The notes below the pieces were generated by a model. The model saw nothing but the letters and a program-made list of their open reading frames with translations, was not told where the DNA came from and searched no databases. Below are positions 51,001-61,514 of a stretch of DNA of 64,000 nucleotides, piece after piece. This stretch comes from Drosophila pseudoobscura (lineage: Eukaryota > Arthropoda > Insecta > Diptera > Drosophilidae): NCBI RefSeq assembly GCF_009870125.1, contig NC_046680.1, positions 4,526,001 to 4,590,000 on the forward strand. Direction: 5' to 3'. A program made the position numbers and the translations under genes. Each line of letters opens with the position of its first letter. The stretch's first letter is position 1.

Positions 51001-53584
51001 TCCCTCCCGTGTACCTCTCGTTTCGTGGCCTTTGTGTTTGCTGTGGAGACTCTTCGGTTATAAGAAAACCCATTAGCCCTAAACTCTTCCTGCAATATCG
51101 AACTAAGATGGAGGACACTCAACAATGGAGGACTACACAAAAGCACCAAGGATTGCCCGGGTCCCTGCTGTCTTTCTGCTCAGCTGCAGTCTAATTAAAA
51201 ATTCCATAAAACTGTGAGAGACGGGTGCTTCTCCTGCAAATCAAAAATAAAACATAAGTCGGCATTCGCTAGGGCATCATCTGCATTGAGGGGGCGGCTT
51301 CCATTTGGCCTGGGCTGCCTTTAGAGCAACTTTTCGCTGCCTGCAGCCTGCTGACTGGCTGTGGAAGGTAACCGAGCGCCTGTCTTGCCGGGCTCATACA
51401 TAATTCATTCGCCAGTAGAATTAGAAGCGGCAATTCGGGCAGGGAAAGCCATGGGCAGGACAAGGACAAGGCGCCACGAGTGCCCCGTTCCTGGGGTTTG
51501 TCGTTAAGCAAACAGTCCCCGTCATGGCCTAAGTGCCCCAGGAAAACAGGAGGAGGAGGAGGAGGAGGAACCAGAACAGCAGAACCAGAACAAGAACCGT
51601 TTGCCGGAAGCGCGTTGGGGCGCAACATAGTCTGGCAGTCAGCCGCCGAGGACGCCCCGGTTGTTTATTATAATGGTCTTTGCGGTTTTTAGGCACACGC
51701 CCTAAAAGTTTAGTTTTTGGAAATTTGTAATTGCCGCAGCAGCAGCAGACACACTCAAAGAGAGATTTATCAGCCTTAAAGCCATCTACATATATACAAG
51801 CTCCGAGTCCTATTCATGTACTCCTATCAGTCGTGCCTGGCGGCGGCCACACGTTGCGTATGATAAATGTGGGGGCTGTGGGTTCGACTTGTGAGTAAGA
51901 CGACTTCTCGCCGGCATCCCCCATCAATATCAATTGCCGTCTGGCAGTGCCACTTAACTCTGCCTCTGGCTTGGAATTCTCTGTGAGCTAGGGGCTGCGT
52001 CCGTCTCCGCCTCTGTCTCTGTCTCTGTCCTTGTACCTGTCGCCGTCCTGCAGGTGTGCTTAAGCCCAGATCGCTCTTGATAATACGAATTACCAGCCAA
52101 AAGAAATAAAGATTCTCGCTGCGTGACTTTCCCTTCTTTGCAGTTTCTGTGGCACCCATTAATTTTATCTAAATTAAATCATTTATAACTCGCGTGTTAA
52201 GGCACGTCCTTAAAGTGCGAAAGCAATCTGAGTTAGTAGCCTGATTATAAATTCAGGTTCCAATGCAGTCTGCAATCCCTGTTTGGGCGGGACAAACAGG
52301 AGGGAGGGGAGTGAACTGCAAATATTTGCCCCAGGCACAGGGCAAACAATCCGCTCAAAGCCTTTGCCACTTGACCTTCTCCCCTTTTTTCCTACTCCCC
52401 AGAATGGGTGCTGTGGCGCAGTCATATGAGTGGATACCGATCCCCGGACGACACCGAACGTGGGCGAAACGTTTAGGCGTTGACAGAGCATGAAATTCAT
52501 AGAGATTGCCCCTTTGCCGTGATTGATGGTGTGGGCGGCCGGGGACACGCCCCGCTTGGACATGAGCAATGTAATATAATGCTCGACCAGGGGACGAGCA
52601 GTCGGTGGCAGGAGGCTAACAATGACACTCGACCAAGTGATTCTCGAATTGAAACTCGAATTGAAAATTGCATCATCAAGTGGAGGACCTTTAATTGAGG
52701 ACCATTTACATTTACGCTTGAAAAAATACCCATATACTCGTCCCATACGATGGACGGTTCCTGCTTAGCTTCAATTCGATTGCTATTTGGGCACAAAATT
52801 AATTGATGATAATTGCATTGGATGTGACATCTCAACGACTCGAAAGGGAATTGGAATGGTGATTTAATAAAGCGAATAATTCATGGCACGCTGTGTCCAG
52901 CATTTGATAGTTGGAAGGGGGCGGTGGGGGATTGCCGTTTGTCAGGCTGCCTCAATGGGGCAGCTGCTGCCTCTTGACAAATGAATGTCGGGAGCATGAC
53001 GTGAGCATTTAAAAATGTTTCATTTTGGATTTCCTCCCATTTCGTTTTCTTCCTGTTTTCCCTCTGTTTGTATTTCTTGTCGAGCTTTTCATTGCACGTA
53101 GTAAACGTACATGTATCCCTCCGTATTTGTGTGTCCTTCTTGAGCAAACAAGGAGCGAGCGCCAGAAGCCAGAGGGAAAACTCGTGCACTCGAGCGGAAA
53201 ATCTGTTGGAAAATTTAAGAAATTGTGCATTTTAAAGGCATCTCCAATTGGACTGAGAAAAAGTTTCTGTTTAAGTTTGAAAATTTGTAATTTCCATTAA
53301 ACAAAAGTTTATAATTGCAATGGGAGTTTTTCCAACTGGATGTTTTAATTATGCCACGGGGGACTAGAGCAGAGTATTCCGCAAAAATAAACAGAGAAAA
53401 AATAATCCACTAATGTGTCGGCGGAAAGGCATTTCAAAGGTAGATAAAGTTCTCGGATTAGTTTATTGCACCGTTTCCAAATTATTTTGAAATCATCCTC
53501 ATATATACAATATTCATGATTCAAAGCTGCTTTTCCACATTTTACTCACCGTTTGTCCATCGCAGTAATCCATTCCATTGCCAT
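21583..53584 (-). CDS. Epac: Epac, cAMP-regulated Rap guanine-nucleotide exchange factor
   Basis: Nineteen coding exons on the minus strand: 53584-53550, 50101-49959, 49867-49773, 32071-31925, 27927-27876, 27659-27562, 27017-26931, 26855-26714, 26635-26443, 26381-26236, 25972-25828, 24882-24706, 24596-24435, 23573-23212, 23139-22886, 22814-22644, 22328-22195, 22128-21779 and 21710-21583. They total 3021 nt (1006 aa) and every junction keeps phase. Order: CNB-A (about 45-135; [14 protein letters not shown]), DEP (about 195-290; PGTELVDWL), CNB-B (about 340-450; phosphate-binding cassette [15 protein letters not shown]), REM (about 487-620; [16 protein letters not shown]), RA (about 660-745), and CDC25-type GEF domain (about 755-1000; [17 protein letters not shown] and [20 protein letters not shown]). 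cAMP binding to CNB-B frees the GEF domain to load Rap1 with GTP. Two CNB domains make it EPAC2-like. The start [13 protein letters not shown] matches the family N-terminus; a second ATG lies at 53578. One intron is AT-AC. The P450 gene lies inside the 17.7 kb intron. Confidence 0.95.
23574..24434 (-). other. Epac: U12-type AT-AC intron in Epac (REM domain)
   Basis: On the minus strand the exon ends ...GCCAATTA and the intron starts ATATCCTTTT (24434 downward), the exact U12 AT-AC donor consensus. Near the 3' end is CCTTAAC (23590-23584), a near-perfect U12 branch site, 11 nt before the terminal AC at 23575-23574. Joining TA|C gives [19 protein letters not shown], which restores the conserved Phe-His of the EPAC REM domain and the downstream frame. 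No GT-AG pairing nearby does so. Length is 861 nt, against mostly short GT-AG introns in the 3' half of the gene. Confidence 0.88.
30161..30205. repeat. (AGGACC)n microsatellite, 7.5 copies
   Basis: Forty-five bases of uninterrupted AGGACC hexamer repeat inside an Epac intron. It gives a Pro-Gly repeat in one frame, which explains the repetitive open frames here; they are not genes. Confidence 0.9.
31611..31636 (+). repeat. G-rich tract with five G-runs
   Basis: Five runs of three or four G separated by TC or TCC loops fit the G-quadruplex motif on the plus strand. Because Epac is read from the minus strand, this is the template-strand side and the nascent RNA would be C-rich. It lies about 290 nt downstream of an Epac splice donor (31925/31924). 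Confidence 0.6.
32072..37825 (-). other. Epac: Epac large intron, part downstream of the nested P450 gene
   Basis: Non-coding intronic DNA. It holds a 24-nt GA repeat (33061-33084, potential GAGA-factor site), a CATCCA-type repeat at about 34294-34312, a poly-T tract at 35530-35549 and AT-rich stretches at 36640-37110. Open frames up to 186 aa occur on both strands but look like chance frames in low-complexity sequence. Confidence 0.5.
33061..33084. repeat. (AG)12 dinucleotide repeat
   Basis: A pure 24-nt AG repeat followed by GGGAGGG, inside the large Epac intron. Such tracts can bind GAGA factor in Drosophila; function here is not shown. Confidence 0.85.
37826..39423 (-). CDS. Cyp6u1: cytochrome P450, CYP6 family (Cyp6u1-like)
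   Basis: Two coding exons, 39423-38313 and 38244-37826, separated by a 69-nt GT-AG intron (donor CTCAG|GTCGGT, acceptor TCTAG). Total is 1530 nt (509 aa), normal for CYP6. A hydrophobic N-terminal anchor ([19 protein letters not shown]) places it on the endoplasmic reticulum. The I-helix motif AGFETSSST is near residue 310, the K-helix ExxR is ETLR at 371-374 (split by the intron at its first codon), the DPDRF motif is at 427-431, and the heme-binding loop [10 protein letters not shown] is at 447-456 with C454 as the iron ligand. These make it an intact microsomal mono-oxygenase. CYP6 enzymes often act on xenobiotics, but this substrate is unknown. It sits inside an intron of Epac on the same strand. 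Assignment to Cyp6u1 is from family features and location and is less certain than the P450 call. Confidence 0.9.
39468..39505 (-). promoter_or_regulatory. Cyp6u1: putative TATA-like and Inr promoter of the nested P450
   Basis: On the minus strand, CTTTAAAG (39504-39497) is a TATA-like box. TCATTA (39473-39468), close to the fly initiator TCAKTY, lies about 30 nt downstream, leaving a 5' UTR of about 48 nt before the ATG at 39423. The spacing is right but both elements are imperfect. Confidence 0.45.
40733..40763. repeat. (ACCAG)n repeat, about six copies
   Basis: Six uninterrupted ACCAG pentamers in the large Epac intron. No function inferred. Confidence 0.85.
43479..43502. repeat. (GTGGCA)n hexamer repeat
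   Basis: About four copies of a GTGGCA hexamer in the large Epac intron, with a degenerate tail (GTAGCAGTG). Confidence 0.7.
50102..53549 (-). other. Epac: Epac first coding intron
   Basis: This 3.4 kb intron lies between the 35-nt start exon (53550) and the second coding exon (50101). It has a pyrimidine-rich tract at 50480-50520, an AGGAGG-type tract at 51548-51570 and CTCTGT repeats near 52010-52028. No nested gene is supported; the 178-aa frame at 52210-52746 is not recognisable. Confidence 0.6.
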
Positions 53585-55349
53585 TTTGAATGACTTTAAT
53601 TACGTTCCGGTCGCACTTTTAATTTAATTCGAAGCAAATTCCTCGTATTGAACTTTCGAGTGTTTTATTCGGGCATTCCATAAATGGCGAACCGAAATGT
53701 TTCCGCAGATGAACACAAATCGAAGGGGAAATTAACGCGAATCGAAATCAAAATACCGGAAAATGGTGGCGTGGCCGTGGCCCCCTCCTCCACGCAGTCG
53801 CTTCGGTTCGCGCTGCTGCCTTCAATTTGCGATTCCCTTTGAAAGCTGCATGCCACGGATCTTCTCAGACTGTGAGAGTGCGGCTTCCAATCCGCAGCAC
53901 AGACAGGACAGGATGAAGGAAAGCTCTAGCTTCGGTGTACACGAAGTTTTCAAATAGATTTTAGTTCTGCAAAAGTTAAATACGAGAAAATTTGAGTTAT
54001 ATTTCACTTAGTGTTAGCCCAAAAATTAGTCTAAATGGCTACTTTAAAGTCAGATATATGGTATGTGTATGTGTATAGCAAATGCCACAAACAGATGTAA
54101 AAGCTGGTTTTTGTTGGCACTAATGTCAGTTCTTATTGTTGCTTTTACATTTTCCAAAAAAAAAAGGTTTTATCCCGTCGCTTCTTGGCTCTCGCCTTCG
54201 CTTTGCCCGTACTAATGTGTTGCCAACTGCTGACAGCTGGCCTCAAGGCCCTAATGCTTGCTTCTGTGTGTTTTTTTCTTAACAAAAGCAGGATCTGTAA
54301 AAAAAGCTTTGAAGCAATGAGAGCTAGGGACTGATGCAAGAGAGAGACAGAGTTGTTAAACTGTCGGGGGAACTAATACAACAATAGTTTTTTCTAGATA
54401 ACAATAGATTACCCGTTCCTCCTCCTGCTCCTCCTGTTCCTCCTGTTCCTGCTGCTCTTCCTGCTCCACTAACAGAAACAAACAAATAAACACACACACA
54501 CTGCGTATACTTAATGTGCTGTCAATAGGCAATCTGATTTCCCTTCTCAATCTGTTCTTATCTGAGCGACCATTGGACAAAAATACTGGATAATGTAAGC
54601 AGAAAATACGTGATTCCAGATCATACGGGCTGCCTGAGTCACCCTAATGCACAAGCCACTATCAAACGTTGTGTTTACCCATTCGATCCATTATCTGCGA
54701 GTATATCTATATGGCGGCCGTACTTTCTAGATGGCTCTGCGTCAATGGATAAAAAAACATTATTTATAAAGGCACGGGGAGCGGGGATGCGGCGACACAC
54801 TTACTCATGGCAGGGGAAATGCAGTGAAAGGAAAAATGCAAATGCAGAAGGAATAATTACTGTCAGTCTCTGGTGAAGCGGCTCTTATGAATAATTAAGC
54901 TGGCCATCAAGTATACGTCACCGTGGGCGGCGGAAGGTGCCCCAGCTTATGCTACATTCTGTATCGTATCTCTTTATATCTGAAGAACACCCTGATAATT
55001 ACGCCGTTGATGATGATGTCGCTCTTTTCCGTGGGCCTTAGCGATAAGTGCTCACTATAGCACACGTCCCAAAAAATGGTGGCTATTCTGGTCCTGTCAG
55101 CCGAGTGGCGGCGGGAAATTTGAATGCAATTAATGTCGGGAATTGCAAATCGGGAATCGGGCATCCGGATGCTGGCAGTTGGGAAACAGATGTTTCGAGT
55201 AATTTCCACTTTAGGGTTTTCCAACTTAGTTTCTAATTAAACAAACGGCAGTAGGGAAAACTTTTGAGCTAACATAAATGTGTTTCAACTTTCGACTACT
55301 GCCGTTACAGCTGACAAAATAAAAAGTTGGGCAATGAATCAGAACTTAC
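53585..55349 (-). other. Epac: Epac 5' intron between leader exon and start exon (probable)
   Basis: This is non-coding DNA between the start-codon exon and the leader-exon donor at 55350/55349. It includes a CCTCCTGTT/CCTGCTCC pyrimidine repeat at 54416-54470 and AT-rich spacers. A short 5' UTR part of the start exon must lie just above 53584; its acceptor was not fixed. Confidence 0.45.
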
Positions 55350-55549
55350 GTTTCAACAGCGCGATCCTTCCGAGTGATCAACAAGGCGGAAAACTCAATA
55401 AAATTATCAGAAGAAGCGGAAACCGAAGACTAAAAGGACCCAAACGGCACTTCTCCGTATACCGCACACCGTTCTCCTTTCAGTTTTCAGTTTTCAATTT
55501 TAATCTTTTCACTCCTCCGACACAACCGAGCGGAACTGAACCGAACTGA
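55350..55549 (-). promoter_or_regulatory. Epac: probable Epac leader exon and initiator
   Basis: On the minus strand the sequence ends GTTGAAAC|GTAAGTTC at 55350/55349, a full-consensus donor. About 200 nt upstream, two copies of the fly initiator TCAGTT lie in TTCAGTTCGGTTCAGTTCCG (55550-55531), with the first candidate start A at 55547. There is no long open frame between, as expected for a 5' UTR exon of Epac, whose start codon is 1.8 kb further on. Confidence 0.5.
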
Positions 55550-55769
55550 ACGTTTTTCCAGGTCCAAACATTTAGCCCACACTCCGTGGCAGCCAAAAAC
55601 CGACAACGCAAGGCGAAATGCGATGGGTAATTAATTTACAAATTCTTTTGACACTGTATTTACAATAACTTTTGTTTTAATTTATGTTTGAAATTTCCCA
55701 GTTGTTTTTCAAAGAGTTGTGTTGTATATACAAATAGTTTTTGAGTTAACTTGGGGATTTTGAAACTTT

Positions 55770-55885
55770 TTGGGGAGCCGCTCGCACATCCGTTACATTT
55801 CGTAGTCGCGTCGCAACTGTTTCGCCGAGCACCGAGTGCCCGAGCAAGTGTTCTCTTCACCACACTGCTGTCCTGCGCCTAACAG
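55770..55885 (+). other. possible leader exon of a divergent plus-strand gene
   Basis: A GC-richer stretch within AT-rich surroundings ends CGCCTAACAG|GTGAGTTTTT at 55885/55886, a strong donor on the plus strand. It has no long open frame, so it fits a 5' UTR exon whose coding exons lie to the right, perhaps beyond the window. The left edge is a guess. With the Epac leader it would form a head-to-head promoter pair about 200-250 bp apart. Confidence 0.35.
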
Positions 55886-58800
55886 GTGAGTTTTTCCTCC
55901 GCACTCTGTGGAGGTGGGTTGTGGCTGCGTCCCCGAAAATCGCTGGAAGTCTCCCACTGGCGCTGACTGCAGTGCTGGTGGCTGTGTGCGGAATTTGCGT
56001 CTCTCTTTGTTTTTACCTGTCCCTTTTCCTTCCGTCTCTTTTTTTTCGACACTTCAATTCGAACATTTTGGCGCGTTTTTCGTTTAGCAACAAGTTTTGA
56101 ATAGCAGACACAGTTGGCAAAAACCTGCATTTCTTTTGTCAAAATGTCTCGAGTAGTACTCGACCACATAGTATATTACCCAGATTTGTATTGTAATAAT
56201 TGATATAGGAATTATACAAAGAAAAAATGTTTTAATTTGTCTTTTTAAAATTAAGATTTAAAAAAAGGAGCTATTTCTGATTTCAATAACAAATATCTGA
56301 AATTAATTGTAATTTCATCATTTGTATTATAACCAATTCAGAAAGTGATTAATCGATTGTGCGGGTGGAATCTTTTCTCAATATTTCCACTTCATTTTAA
56401 CATATTTTAAAAAGATGTCTATCGATTGTGATTTGTTGTTGTTTATTCGTGCATCGTTTCTTGACCAAATGCCGTTTTTTTTCCAAAAGAGCCTCAAAAG
56501 TAAAAAGTGAAAAAAGGAAAAAAATAATGAGACAGGCTCATTTTAACTGAATAAAAAAAATTAAAATTTTTCAACCATTGTGGCAAACAGAATACTGTTC
56601 AGCTCAAGTTTTACACCGATAAGCATCCTTGAAGAAATCTATAAATTGGGAAATTTTTTTTTTAATCATTCAAAATATCGTAGACAAAGTTTCGGGTGTT
56701 GACCGTTAGGTCTGACTAGGATATAAATTTGAGTCCTTACGATCCCCCTTGGAAATATTCATTTGTATTCATCTAAAAACCTTAGACTAATTGGGGTTAT
56801 GTTGTCCTATATGTACATATGTATATGTACACATACCTGCCAGATCGGATATAATTGATCTAGCGGTAATCTTGTAAGATGTATTTTATTTATTTTATAA
56901 ATTTATCTGCAGAGTGTGTCAAGTTGTATCAGAGCTATCAGTTCTGTAATGTGTTTTTGCTAAACCCCCGTTAGAATTTCGAAGCCATCATTCATTCATT
57001 TCCTCCCAGCAACATGCTGCTGCCACATGTCTCCTCTCTTCGTTGCTGCTTCTTGGCAACAAACTGTTGAGCGTTTATTTGGTGAGTCGTCGCATTCGAG
57101 CAGCTCTTCAACAGGCAAATTGTCTGGCCGACTGACTGACAACCATCCTCCGCTCGCGCTCCCGCTCCCGCTCCCAATCTGCCCCCTGCCCAGTGCTCCA
57201 TCATACATACAGATGTGTGAGCGTGAGCACACTTGGCTGGAATTGCACATTAAATGGAATTGCAATACAAAACAATCAACGTGTCAATTAAATAATGCAG
57301 AACAGCGGCAGATAGCGGCCTGCCTGTCCAATGTGTCCTGGCGTGGATGTGTCACTGGCAGGCGGGGAAATCCTCTGATGCCCATTCAATCCCAGTCGGT
57401 CGACTGAGCCAATGCCTATGAAAAGGTGTGAAAATGCAAAGATTTTCTTTTGTTTTTGCTACCTTTTGGGGTATCTGCTTGATATTGTTGCTGTGGTCGC
57501 CAGTCGCAATATTTACGGCACTCTCGAGTGCCTTTATTTCCGCATGAATCATTCCCCCCGCCAGTTCTAGACCAGGCCCCACAGTACAGCCCCCTCAACG
57601 AGTATAAATTCTTTTCTCCTACTTCTTCTGGCTCTCTACGTCCACGTCCCACCGCTTTGGGTGTGTGGTGTGCCTGTCTGTAGCACTTTTTATGTGCTGC
57701 CCATCGTAGATATTTTTTCGGTTCGCTTCGGTTCTGCTCGGTCATTCTGCAAGGAAATTCCAGGAATTTTTACGGTCGCTTTGCCTGTTGAATTTGTCAT
57801 CACATGCTGATGGGCTACGTTGCCTTCTCTGTCAAGCCGTAGACGAGTGCGAGTATGTATGTTCGCTGGGCAGGCGTGACAAGAGACGAGGGACGAGGGA
57901 CGCGAGCCGCGGCACGACGACAGCCCTGTCGGTAATTATGATAAATGTGTTCTTAATAAACTCAGCTGGTACGAGTATCCTGTTGTCGCCTGGCCCCGGC
58001 CTGGCTGTCATAAGAGAGGCTACAATGTCTGGTTTCTGCGGCAGCTTTAATGCATTTTTCTTTTTTTCTGCCCATTATCGGCGCTTCTTGCCACCTGTAC
58101 TAATGGCATTTCCTGTCCCAGTCCACCGTGTGCTGGCCATTAGCAGGAAAATCCTGTTGCACATTGATCGACAACACAGTGTTGTCCTTGTCCTGGGCGT
58201 GGGCTTAACTTGCTCCACATGACATGACAGGGAGTGAGTCAGTCTGTCCACCTGTCAGGGTGTGTGCGTGATAGCTGTTAGAATGTGTTTATGGTGCTGG
58301 ATTGGTAGAGTGTCTTCGTATGTGTCTGTGTTTGTTAGTCATTACACTTTACTCTTTAGTTGCATTAACGCTTATTCAATCAACGTTCAGCGTTCAAATT
58401 GCCTGTTAAGGTGGCCCACACCGTCATCCTGCCGCCTGTCCCTACCTGTTATCCCCATGCAAATTTGTATGTGAATTATGGCCGCGTAATTTGATTAGCC
58501 GATATATGAGGTCCCGCGCGGAAACACACAAGCTAAAATGTAAACTGAGTTTATGACTTGCTTGGAGCCTTCTCATGACAAGGTAATGAACACACACACA
58601 CACATTCTACCTCCAGCCAGGCTTCATGATGCCTGAAAATAGTTCCACCAACTTAAACATAGCCTACTTTTGCGGGCTGCCTGGACTTTATCCGATGTGA
58701 CATAAATGTTTACAAGCAGCTGGACAAGCAATTTAATTTAACTTTTCTTGAATGAATCCCATCTAACATGTGACACATTTTAAATGAGTGCTTAAACGCT

Positions 58801-60452
58801 TAATGGAATTGGAAATAGCCTGTTTATTTCTCATTTGTCTAGTCAGAAGCCATTCGCATTCGGCAACTGAGCCGTATTTGATGTAGTACATTGTAAATTC
58901 CCACAATATTTAGATTGCACCCAATCGAATCTGTTCTAAATGCTGCCAAAATCCATTGAAAATCCTGGTAAATCAAAAGTTAATAAACGCAATGGACTCC
59001 CCCTTCATTTGCATTCAACCAAAAACTTGATTATTCACGCGATTCAGAGCGGAGCAGAGGAAGAGCAAACTGTGTGCTTAATGAGCTCGGTGAAATGTGT
59101 GCTTAAAATTAACTTTTAGCTAGCAGCACAAACTGATGACAGAGACTGTGTTTGCTGCTGTCCCCTGGGTTGTCCTGGCTGTCCTCATTCTGCAGCTGTT
59201 GCTCCGCCAGACGGGACGCTCATAATTACGCATACAATTTGGAAGGCGGCTCCTTTAGCTCAGTTAAATGGCAGAAGGGTTTCTCCAGTGGCCCAGACTT
59301 GCTTTAATAATTAAGACTCGGCAAATCAAGACATCCTTGAAAGCAACAAAACTCCCAACATAAACACCCAGAGAAAGGATGAAGGGATGGAGGACAGGCC
59401 ATGAGATTTTGTGAGGACATCGCTGGGATGGTCGAGAATAAATGGCAAACGCTGTCATCTGCAAGCCAACTACCAGCATGTGCAGCCAGAGTAGGGAATG
59501 TCATGGCTAGGAGGAAACAGAAACACCCCTACTAAAAAACTAATTTCTCGCTTTGTTGAGCATAATTTTATGCAATTGTTTTTAGATTTAATTATAGAGT
59601 GCGTGGTAGGGAAGCCCACCCGCACATTGGGCTGAGAGAACTCGTATATTCATTCTTTTTCTCTTTGAGTGTGCTCGCTGCATTGTTTTCCTCATTATTT
59701 GCAGTTCTCGGAATGCTCCTTCTGAGAGAATGAGCATATTGATGCAATTAAAATGCTGCTGACGGCACCACGTGGCGAATGGCGTAGGGTGCGATTCGGG
59801 CCTTAATCGCTCTATAATTGGATTAATTAATGGATGCCGGCGAGCCGATGCCGATGAATGAAAACTTTCCCCCGCCCAGAAACTGTTGGCACCTTGAGGA
59901 AAGTTCAATGGCGTTCAGCAGCTGCTCTAATGGGTTCTTTGACTAGGGTGCGAGCAGGGAACCGAACCCATTCATACTCGCGAGGGGTTTGGTATTGGGT
60001 GCTCAGAACGGCGGCACCACCTGTGCTTCATCGGCTAGAAAAACCGAGCAGCGATATCGCAAGCAATTTACATGTTGTTCTACCTTTCTTTTTGTCTATA
60101 TCTCTATAGCCAGTCAGTGCTTTCGGCCACTCTATTCTGCCTTTGACTCGTTCGAAATTTATTGCTTAACTCCACAGAGCAGAGGCGGCAGGAGGGTTCC
60201 GGTTAGAGCTGGGTATAGGAAACACGGTTCAAACTTGGGGACTGGGTATAGCAAAAGCCTGCTCAAACTGAGTGTGTAAGTTTTAATTTTATTTTCTCAC
60301 TTCATTTTGAGGGTTTACTCTCTCCGTGCTTGGCCGTGGCGCGTACAACACTTTACATACATTTGCATAAGCGGCCGAGCAGTTTAAGCAACCTGTCCGG
60401 GCAGGTTAATAAACGGGCTTCACGCTCCTTGCTTAGCACGGGCCGGGGCCAT

Positions 60453-60485
60453 GGTCGGGGTCGGGGTCGGGGTCGGTGTCGGGGT
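60453..60485. repeat. (GGGGTC)n repeat, quadruplex-like
   Basis: Four GGGG runs with loops of 2, 2 and 8 nt on the plus strand. It resembles the G-rich tract at 31611-31636 but is 29 kb away. Confidence 0.75.
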
Positions 60486-61280
60486 AGCCGTTAAAGCCTT
60501 CTCGTAGCGACTTTTATGGCTCCTGAATCGCACTGCGGATTACAGATTGCGGAATGCGGATGGCTCATGGCGGATGGCCGATGGCGTATGGCGCTCAGGT
60601 GTGACGAGGATTCTTGTCTGGTTGCTGATTACTTGTGGCTTACTGCGTTAATGCGACGCTTATCGCATGGGAATCGCATTAACAGCGTTTAAAGACAGGC
60701 CCGAAACGACCTTGAAAGGACTCCCCACTCTTCACCCAGCAGACTGTTTGATTAGCCCAGACCCTTGCGCGGCAAGCAAATACTTATTGTACAAATATCG
60801 CATTTGGCTAGAGTCTTGTTGTGCAGTTTGTGTGTTATTGACTGTGTTTGCGTATTTAATGAAGGCAGCCCAGCGGCTATTAAATGTGCAAACATTAGCC
60901 AGAACTAGGAGCAGAGTCCGGGACCAGAATCAGGGACTCTGTTGTCCTTGCTTCTCCTAGTCAAATACGGTACTGTCTTTGAGGGATGTGAGCACTTATC
61001 TGTGACCCACATGTAGCCTTACTTATTTATAAGTATTTCTTTGGTTGGAGTCATGCAAATTTGGGGGAATTAGTCATGATACACCAAGGACAAAAGCCAT
61101 GATTAAGTAGTTATTCGCTGGAACCTATTAACCTTCAAGCTCTCTCCTAATATATTCTCACACATCTCTCGGCGTAGAAACTTTTCCTATAGATTGCTCT
61201 CCGTGTTTTGTATTCCAGTTTTGGCCCCCATTTGCTGTTGTGGACTGTCAACGTGGCAAACAACGCCCTCGCCTTCATTT

Positions 61281-61514
61281 ATGCCGTACTCGTGCCCGGC
61301 CTGCGCTACCAGCAGCAACAACAATAGTAATAATAATGGGCCCTCTGCTACGTGCCACTATCCGAAGCAGCCATCGTTCCGTGCGTGCCTTAAGCGTCCA
61401 TCCAGCATGAGGGCCAACAGCAGATCCAGCTCCAGCTCCAGCTCCAGTTACAGTGACGACAATGGGAGGGAAGGAGGGGACTCTCTCGAACTGTCGCGCT
61501 TGATGCGCTTTTGA
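61281..61514 (+). CDS. weak candidate coding segment, 77 aa
   Basis: An open frame from the first in-frame ATG (61281) to TGA (61512-61514), preceded by a fair splice acceptor (TTTTGTATTCCAG at about 61233). The predicted peptide is Cys-, Asn- and Ser-rich (PYSCPACATSS, KQPSFRACLKRPSSMR, then eight serines and YSDDNGREGG). Composition looks more protein-like than its surroundings, but I recognise no family, the Kozak context is poor and the serine tract may come from a CAGCTC repeat. It could be an exon of the divergent plus-strand gene or chance. Confidence 0.22.
   Translation: MPYSCPACATSSNNNSNNNGPSATCHYPKQPSFRACLKRPSSMRANSRSSSSSSSSYSDDNGREGGDSLELSRLMRF

Noticed and set aside
52210-52746. 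178-aa minus-strand open frame in the first Epac coding intron
   Set aside because: No family resemblance, and both flanking Epac exons join in phase without it.
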